Part shown: piece after piece, positions 32,933 to 38,094 of the stretch
How the letters are laid out: each line of letters begins with the position of its first letter
Numbering within the stretch: position 1 is the stretch's first letter
Position numbers and translations under genes: made by a program
Notes under the pieces: model-generated
Databases searched by the model: none
What the model saw: only the letters and a program-made list of their open reading frames with translations
What the model was told of the DNA's origin: nothing
From: Alteromonas antoniana
Lineage (GTDB): Bacteria; Pseudomonadota; Gammaproteobacteria; Enterobacterales; Alteromonadaceae
Assembly: GCF_019249295.1 (NCBI RefSeq)
Contig: NZ_JAESDH010000035.1
Coordinates: 1-38,094 of the forward strand
Length of the DNA: 38,094 nt
Direction: 5' to 3'

Positions 32933-33508
32933 GTGGTAGAAAACAAAGAACCTATCACGGTCATAATCTCGCGTCGTGTTAAGCCTGAAATGGTGAAAGA
33001 GTTTGAATCTCTTACATCAGAAATGACCGAACGAGCAAGCAGGTTTCCGGGCTACTTGGGGACAACGCTGTTTAAGCCCTCGTCTAGCATTGACCCAGAA
33101 TATCGAATTATGTTTAAGTTCCAAGATATGAATAGTTTGCAGGAGTGGGAGGGCTCCTCGCAAAGAGCTGAGATATTGGAGAAAATTGAAGATTTATTGA
33201 TAACAACAAGTGAAAGGGAACAGGTGTCTGGCTTGATAACTTGGTTCACGCTACCTTCAACAAATCCCATTACACCTCCTCCACGGTATAAAATGTCACT
33301 GATTAGTTGGCTGGCACTTTATCCCGCTGTGCCCCTTATATTTTGGTTATTCGAATCGTGGTTGATAGAGTTTCCAATGTTTATTAGGATATTTATGGTG
33401 ACTGCATTAGTGATTGTGTTGATGACTTATTTATTGATGCCCTTTATGACCAAACGCTTTGCTTTTTGGTTGTACCCAAAATCAACACCTGAAGATAGTG
33501 ACGTCTAA
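32933..33508 (+). CDS. Membrane-anchored ABM-domain protein, GTG start
   Basis: 191 residues starting with GTG after AAGAGGT. Residues 8-100 are an antibiotic-biosynthesis-monooxygenase-type ferredoxin-like fold (TVIISRRVKPEMVKEFESLTSEM, FPGYLGTTLFKP, EYRIMFKFQDMNSLQEWEGS). Residues 122-144 and 149-173 are two membrane helices, with a basic C-terminus (KRFAFWLYPKS). This fused layout occurs in proteins annotated only as ABM/DUF. It may be an accessory oxidoreductase-like or sensor protein of the envelope operon. Convergent with the next gene, 22 bases apart. Confidence 0.8.
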   Translation: MVENKEPITVIISRRVKPEMVKEFESLTSEMTERASRFPGYLGTTLFKPSSSIDPEYRIMFKFQDMNSLQEWEGSSQRAEILEKIEDLLITTSEREQVSGLITWFTLPSTNPITPPPRYKMSLISWLALYPAVPLIFWLFESWLIEFPMFIRIFMVTALVIVLMTYLLMPFMTKRFAFWLYPKSTPEDSDV

Positions 33509-33530
33509 AAAGTCGTTTTACAAATAGCAT

Positions 33531-34358
33531 TTATAGTGTCGCGGCTTTATAAGATCCGAGCATTTTTACTTTGTTTCTTTTGCTAACTTCTTTTAAAGCA
33601 GCGGCTACATTAGCGTCCTGCTGGTTACCTTCAAACTCTATAAAAAAATGATACTTGCCAAACATCTTACGAGTAGGGCGAGAAATGATGTTTGTTAAAT
33701 TGATTCTGCGTGCAGAGAATGATTGAAGTACTTCCCCTAACAGGCCAGGATGATCGTCATCATCTAGCACAATAATACTGGTCTTATTTGCAAGCTTTGG
33801 ATTTGTGTAAAGTGGTTTTTTACTCAGTGCTAAAAAGCGTGTTTGGTTATTATCGTAGTCATTCACTTTGTTTATCGTAGACGCGAAGTCTTGTGGGCTA
33901 AATGATCCAGAGGGAACAATTGCACCTGCTTTATCATTTGCGTCAATACATTTCTCAAGGGATTCAATGTTACTTTCTGTTAAATGAATGTTTACTTTAT
34001 TTAAATTTTGAATGAATTCCAAACATTGACCTTGTGCTACAAATTGGACGAATAGTTGCTCTATGTCCTTAATTTGTTTTGCATTTGAAACAAATGAAAA
34101 TTCGATAGGGAGCATCACTTCATCAATAATGCATAAATCGAGCTCTACTAAAAGATCTAGCACTAGCGCGATGAAACCCTCAGAAAAATTCTCAATAGGT
34201 ATGATGCCAATATCACAAGATTGCCCTATTTCATGAAGGGCTTTTCTAATCGTAGGCAAAAAATAAACATCACAAATAGCTGACTGTTGTTGAATAAACT
34301 TTTTCGTGGCAAGTTCAGAAAATGTGCCAGCTGGACCTAAGGTCACTATCCTCAACAT
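33531..34358 (-). CDS. Prephenate dehydratase-like protein with ACT domain
   Basis: 275 residues, the size of a monofunctional prephenate dehydratase. GPAGTFSELA (8-17), GIIPIEN (51-57) and NQTRFLAL (171-178; T173 is the catalytic Thr equivalent) fit the PDT domain; 193-270 is an ACT domain with ISRPTRKMFGKYHFFIEFEG (225-244), where phenylalanine would bind. Deviation: the usual PIEN(S/T) has Phe at 58, so substrate may differ. It overlaps the reductase gene (stop/start, 7 bases). Phenylalanine synthesis or a secondary-metabolite role are both possible. Confidence 0.85.
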   Translation of the reverse strand: MLRIVTLGPAGTFSELATKKFIQQQSAICDVYFLPTIRKALHEIGQSCDIGIIPIENFSEGFIALVLDLLVELDLCIIDEVMLPIEFSFVSNAKQIKDIEQLFVQFVAQGQCLEFIQNLNKVNIHLTESNIESLEKCIDANDKAGAIVPSGSFSPQDFASTINKVNDYDNNQTRFLALSKKPLYTNPKLANKTSIIVLDDDDHPGLLGEVLQSFSARRINLTNIISRPTRKMFGKYHFFIEFEGNQQDANVAAALKEVSKRNKVKMLGSYKAATL

Positions 34359-35299
34359 TCATACCTTACTGACTCTGTGAGACTACGCGAAAACTCTTGA
34401 TTTTGAGGAGCGGGTACCCCCTGTTTTTGACACCTTTTGATAACAGCTCCCACAATGGCATCTAGTTCAAGTTCTCTACCTTTCTCCTTATCTATTAACA
34501 TCGATGTTTTAATTGCCGAAAAATTTTTAATCAAATCAAATAAGCTATCTATATCTTGGTGCGTCAATTCTACTCCATCATAACGTGCAGCCTCTACGGT
34601 TTCTTTCATAGCGTTTTGTATCATGGTTACATATAAAGGATTATGAGTTAGCTCGAGTGTATTCAAGCCAGTTATGGCCGACAACGGATTCACACCATTG
34701 TTAATGACAAGTTTTTTCCACAATTCAAGGCGGATATCTGAAGTTAGCTCAAATGGAATATTCGCGAGCGCTAAATATTTTGCAAAATTTGTCAGTTGAT
34801 AAGGCATTTGTTGGCCAGATTTGACGACTGGCCATGGACCGAAGGTGATTTTTGCTATACCCGTTGATATTATTTCGCCGGGCTCAATAACTTCTCCTCC
34901 TATCTTAATCGCCATACCACCCCAAACTCTATTTTCGCCGAAGGTGTCAGCCAAAACCGCCTCGCTGTCAACACCGTTTTGTAGCGATAATATCGGACAC
35001 TTTGATAATTTTAACCAGTTTCCAAGTTCTGTTATTGCAGTGAAAACCTGATTTGCTTTGAGGCTGATGATTACTAGATCGAACTGGTTGCTTTGAAAAT
35101 TATTAGTTAGCTCTTTATGATTGACCGCATTGAGAAGTGTAATGCTTTCCTCTTCGTCATGTATAACCTTGAGACCATTTCGCTGAATTGCTTCAAGGTG
35201 CTTTCCTCTAGCAGTTACAGTAATAGACCTGCAACATTTATGTAAACGGCTAGCGTAAAACCCGCCAATCGCACCACACCCTAAAATTAAAATATTCAT
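34352..35299 (-). CDS. Ketopantoate reductase-family protein
   Basis: 315 residues, PanE/ApbA fold. N-terminal GCGAIGG (7-13) binds NADP; LQNGVDSE (106-113) and KLVINNGVNPLSAITG (196-211, with K196, N200 and N204) match the active-site motifs of 2-dehydropantoate 2-reductases. C-terminal alpha-helical domain is full length. Many PanE-family paralogues act on other 2-oxo acids; its pairing with a prephenate-dehydratase-like gene argues against housekeeping pantothenate synthesis. Upstream promoter region (35300-35550) has no clear motif. Confidence 0.85.
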   Translation of the reverse strand: MNILILGCGAIGGFYASRLHKCCRSITVTARGKHLEAIQRNGLKVIHDEEESITLLNAVNHKELTNNFQSNQFDLVIISLKANQVFTAITELGNWLKLSKCPILSLQNGVDSEAVLADTFGENRVWGGMAIKIGGEVIEPGEIISTGIAKITFGPWPVVKSGQQMPYQLTNFAKYLALANIPFELTSDIRLELWKKLVINNGVNPLSAITGLNTLELTHNPLYVTMIQNAMKETVEAARYDGVELTHQDIDSLFDLIKNFSAIKTSMLIDKEKGRELELDAIVGAVIKRCQKQGVPAPQNQEFSRSLTESVRYEC

Positions 35300-35600
35300 A
35301 TGCCTACACTAGTTTGTATGCGTTCGATACTAAATTAAGTTGCTCGATACAATTAATCGTGAAAGAGTCATCTTGGAAGTATCAAATCTAAGTATGATGT
35401 AGGGGAGGAAGCATGTAATATGCCAAATTCTTCCTAGCAAAGGTCTTTTTGGTGTAGACCGCATTTATTCTGAATTCAGTGCTTAATTTAACAAAGAGAA
35501 ATGTAAAAAGTGCACCGTGTTATTACACCGATATGGTTTAAAATACTCTTCTTATGGTAAATATTCATCAAATAGTAAAATTGCTATACACCTTAGGTTG

Positions 35601-36290
35601 CTACCAAAACCTAGTTGAAGTTAAGGCTCGTTGCCTTTGGAAATCGAAATCTTGTCCATTAATCAAAGAGGGTGGCGTCACGGTTAAATGCTTCTCTAAG
35701 AGCAATATCTTTGCTTGTATCGTAGCACTTATCGCAACCATGTCGAACTTTAGTGACATCAACGCGATATCATCAAGCACACCTTGTTTAATGATAGTGG
35801 AAAATAACCCGGTTATTGACGCCAAAAGCTGCTGTATGTCAATAACAATAATATACAGCGACCTGTCTCAAGTGGAAAATGGACGTCGCCGGATAACGCA
35901 TATAGAAGACCCTCAAAATGTATTTCAATATAGATTATCAGCACAGTCAGTTTTTGATAACCACACCCTACAATCACCACGAGTCCTTTGTTTTCTAGAT
36001 GGATGACCAAGGCATGCTCGTCAACAAAGTCTAAGATTAGTTATCGAGGATTGGGGACCGTTGACGCCACTAAATCCATGGGGGGCGACGGCTTTTCGAT
36101 GGTAGATAAATCAGTGTCGGGATAGCTAATCGGGCAGGGGGCAAAAATAGACATATTCACCGGTGCTAGCTTGCTAAAACTAAAGCGTATACTGCTATTT
36201 TCTTGCTATGTACGTCCACCCATATGATCACTATGGAAGTGACTGATAAAAACAGTATCAATTCCATCCGTGCGCACATTGAGGTGCTAT
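35601..36290 (-). pseudogene. Metallo-beta-lactamase-fold hydrolase, frameshifted remnant
   Basis: Minus-strand pieces in different frames line up with one MBL-fold protein. GIDTVFISHFHSDHMGG (HxHxDH at 36224-36241) ends in a stop within six codons. DEHALVIHLENKGLVVIVGCG ... LSGDVHFPLETGR (about 36030-35860) is the second metal-site half. After a further shift, LASITGLFSTIIKQGVLDDIALMSLKFD ... INGQDFDF (35825-35601) is the C-terminal part. There are at least two interruptions, so it is decayed. Upstream bases to about 36,500 may hold its N-terminus. The plus-strand 150-residue frame here is its shadow. Similar to MBL proteins annotated as dihydropterin or sulfatase-type hydrolases. Confidence 0.7.
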
Positions 36291-36559
36291 AAATTTTGCT
36301 TCAGTTGGGATTCTTACACTTATCGAAGGTTGTGTCCCAAATCAGATAACACGGTGTGCTGTCATAGGTAACCATAATCTCTTTACCTGCAACTAACTGA
36401 AGAACAGCGTAGGTATTCAAATGACTTTTGTAGGCTCACACCTCGAACCGCTATCCAAGTTAAACCAAAGCGATATTCGCCTTGCCATTTCAAATTCAAC
36501 TTATCTTTGTACTTAAGAAATGAGTTGATTATTAACGCCAGTAAGAACCCACCCACCCC
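36291..36559. other. Degenerate bases upstream of the MBL remnant
   Basis: About 270 bases with no intact ORF. Minus-strand frames such as VAGKEIMVTYDST look protein-like and may be the decayed N-terminus of the MBL-fold gene, but are interrupted by several stops. Confidence 0.35.
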
Positions 36560-36589
36560 TATGTCTAATACGGTTCAGTATTAGACATA
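36560..36589. repeat. Perfect 12-6-12 palindrome, candidate recombination core site
   Basis: TATGTCTAATAC, spacer GGTTCA, GTATTAGACATA: a perfect 12-bp inverted repeat around six bases. This is the architecture of Xer/dif and tyrosine-recombinase core sites (11-12 bp arms, 6-8 bp spacer). It ends 53 bases before a tyrosine recombinase gene. Confidence 0.6.
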
Positions 36590-36642
36590 ACGTATGCAGG
36601 TAAGTTATAGTGTTTGCATCTTAACTAACAATCACAACACTC

Positions 36643-37734
36643 TTGGCAATCACAAAACCTACACCGTTGTTTCCCACGTATACTGAGCTGGCAGAGCTCA
36701 GTCTGTCTGACTATCCACAACTAAGTTCATTCTTAGATAAGCAACCAATATGGATGAGACAGCACTGGGACTGGGCGAAAGAATATCTTTTATATATCGG
36801 TCGCAACAAATCACAGCACACGTATGTGCGTTTTCGAAATGACATCGAAAAGTTTCTACTGTGGGTCTTCATGGTGGATAAGCAGCCAGTAGACGACTTA
36901 CGTAAAGCAGATATTTTGCGATACATTGATTTTTGTGTGGCGCCACCAGTTAAATGGATAAGTACGCAGCTCCATGATCGATTTAGCCTCAATAACGGAT
37001 ATTTTGCTTCAAACCTTAAGTGGACGCCGTTCAGACAAACGCCGCCAAAATACGATAAGGAAAGAGTGCTCGATCCGAAAAAGTACCAACCGTCATTGCA
37101 AACCCTCGAATCTACCTTTGTGGCATTAAGTTCTTTTTACCGTCATCTCATCGATGAAGAAATTTGTTTCGGCAATCCTATTCCATTAGCAAAACGTGAC
37201 TGCAAATATATGATTAAAGACAGTCAGGTGAAAACGATCAGTCGATTAACGGAGCAGCAATGGCAATATCTCTTGGATACTGCGGTTGAGATGGCAGATA
37301 ACGATCCGCTTGTGGAACGCAATTTATTCGTTATTGCTACCATGAAAACCCTATTTCTGAGGCTTTCAGAGCTTTCAGAGCGCCAAGACTGGACACCGTT
37401 AATGAGCCATTTTTGGACTGATGAGGACAATAACTGGTGGTTTAAGGCCTATGGAAAAGGCAAAAAGATTAGAGATATCACGGTACCACCGGGTTATCTC
37501 ACGTTTTTGAAACGATATAGAGAATGGCGTGGACTGTCACCGTTACCATCCAAAGGTGAACAAACCGTTTTGGTCGAAAAAATTCGCGGTCGCGGTGGTT
37601 TAACGAGTCGTCAAATTTCCAGGCTTGTACAGCATGTTTTTGATGAGGCTTTCGACAAGATGAAGTCTGAACATGGAGTAGAAGCCGCACAGAAATTAAA
37701 TGAAGCAACGACACATTACTTGCGTCACACCGGG
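36643..37734 (+). pseudogene. Tyrosine recombinase, truncated after the HxxR box
   Basis: TTG start with no clear ribosome site; the true N-terminus could differ. About 364 residues remain. An N-terminal SAM-like core-binding domain (about 35-190) is followed by the catalytic domain with R240 (LFLRLSEL), the beta-hairpin lysine (YGKGKKIRD, about 270-278) and HYLRHTG (H358, R361). The frame then runs into istA sequence of an insertion element, so the second His/Trp and the nucleophilic Tyr are lost. Inactive unless assembled otherwise. Family resembles TnpS-like or plasmid integrases, longer than XerC/D. Confidence 0.85.
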
Positions 37735-38015
37735 GGCAGGCACAATGGCACAGCCATAATGCCGCGCCATTTTGGCATAGTTTTCATTTAGCGTAGGCGC
37801 GTAGCGGTGGGCTTTGGTAACGGCCGATTTCAGGTTATCCGGCACAAGTAAACGGGGTACACCGCCAAGGTGGCGGAACGTTCTTACGTGCGCCATTATC
37901 CAGTCTTCTTCACGTTGTGAGCGACCAGCTTCAACATAGGTGTAGTTGGTTGCGCCTAAGGTCGCAACGAAGATTTGTGCGTGATAACGTAAGCGATCAA
38001 TATAGGCCGTCTTCC
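37734..38015 (-). mobile_element. istA: IS21-family istA fragment
   Basis: On the minus strand the frame reads GKTAYIDRLRYHAQIFVATLGATNYTYVEA ... FRHLGGVPRLLVPDNLKSAVTKAHRYAPTLNENYAKMARHYGCAIVPA, the DDE-domain region of IS21-family IstA (VPDNLKSAV and YAKMARHYGCAIVPA are typical). The 3' side joins the integrase gene near 37,734 and the 5' side is cut near 38,015 by other sequence. Only about 94 residues of IstA remain, so transposition by this copy is impossible. Confidence 0.88.
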
Positions 38016-38028
38016 CCAGATTTAGCTA

Positions 38029-38065
38029 CTCCGTAAAATAGCCTCCGTAGATTTTACTAACGGAG
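38029..38065. repeat. Inverted repeat near the start of a probable insertion sequence
   Basis: CTCCGTAAAAT (38029-38039) pairs with ATTTTAC...ACGGAG (38051-38065) with a small bulge, directly after the cut istA and before an ATG. It looks like the terminal or leader hairpin of an inserted element. Confidence 0.4.
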
Positions 38066-38074
38066 ACTTTACTG

Positions 38075-38094
38075 ATGGCAACAAAAAGACGTAC
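38075..38094 (+). CDS. Start of a probable transposase gene, cut by the window end
   Basis: ATG at 38075 opens MATKRRT, which resembles the start of IS3-family OrfA transposases (MxKRRTxxxEFK). Only seven codons are visible. The position directly after the truncated istA supports a mobile-element origin. Weak. Confidence 0.3.

Noticed and set aside
35554..36006. 150-residue plus-strand ORF
   Set aside because: It lies opposite the MBL-fold remnant, whose motifs are clear on the minus strand; the plus frame has Cys-rich, family-less sequence and no ribosome binding site.
1..38094. CRISPR arrays, tRNA or rRNA genes
   Set aside because: No spaced direct repeats of CRISPR type and no tRNA-like or rRNA sequence was recognised on either strand.

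Overview
The window reads as DNA of a moderately AT-rich marine gammaproteobacterium, most like an Alteromonadales member (Alteromonas/Glaciecola type). This is inferred from codon usage, the PEP-CTERM variant and the kind of small accessory genes present, not from any species marker. It is a mosaic: a plasmid- or integrative-element-like stretch of small genes on the left, a catabolic island in the middle, and a decayed, insertion-sequence-riddled right end.

Bases 1-11,100: about twenty short genes in compact, often translationally coupled runs, most without recognisable function. Exceptions are a 5'-truncated DUF4942-like gene, two lipoprotein/secreted proteins, a DUF5983-like gene, a PEP-CTERM-like protein, a DNA ligase cut off just after catalytic motif I, and a phospholipase-D-like fragment. 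A small gene family is duplicated at 4,655-6,183. At about 11,060 the PLD-like gene is broken and joined in another frame to the 3' part of a glutathione S-transferase gene. This looks like the edge of the catabolic island.

Bases 11,650-25,800: a complete phenol meta-cleavage operon on the minus strand in the order K-L-M-N-O-P-Q-B-C-D-E-F-G-H-I, with the divergent regulator gene dmpR. The multicomponent hydroxylase (KLMNOP) makes catechol from phenol, C23O (B, maintained by ferredoxin Q) opens the ring, and C/I/H (dehydrogenase, tautomerase, decarboxylase) or D (hydrolase) lead to 2-oxopent-4-enoate. E, G and F then give pyruvate and acetyl-CoA. All key catalytic residues I could check are present. 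DmpR keeps the phenol-pocket and zinc residues known from MopR/DmpR. A -24/-12 (sigma-54) promoter sits just before dmpK.

Bases 25,800-33,510: downstream of dmpR is a second, textbook sigma-54 promoter in front of a YCF48-like lipoprotein, an MMPL/RND transporter, a DUF1302 outer-membrane protein and a DUF1329 periplasmic protein. A membrane-anchored ABM-domain protein follows a terminator. A plausible reading is an envelope transport module co-induced with phenol degradation by the same DmpR. Both sigma-54 promoters have an exact IHF-consensus match upstream.

Bases 33,530-38,094: a minus-strand pair (prephenate-dehydratase-like and ketopantoate-reductase-like), a frameshifted metallo-beta-lactamase-fold pseudogene, and a tyrosine recombinase preceded by a perfect 12-6-12 palindrome that resembles a recombination core site. 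The recombinase is truncated immediately after its HxxR box by an IS21-family istA fragment. That fragment is itself cut by what seems to be the left end of another insertion sequence at the window edge.
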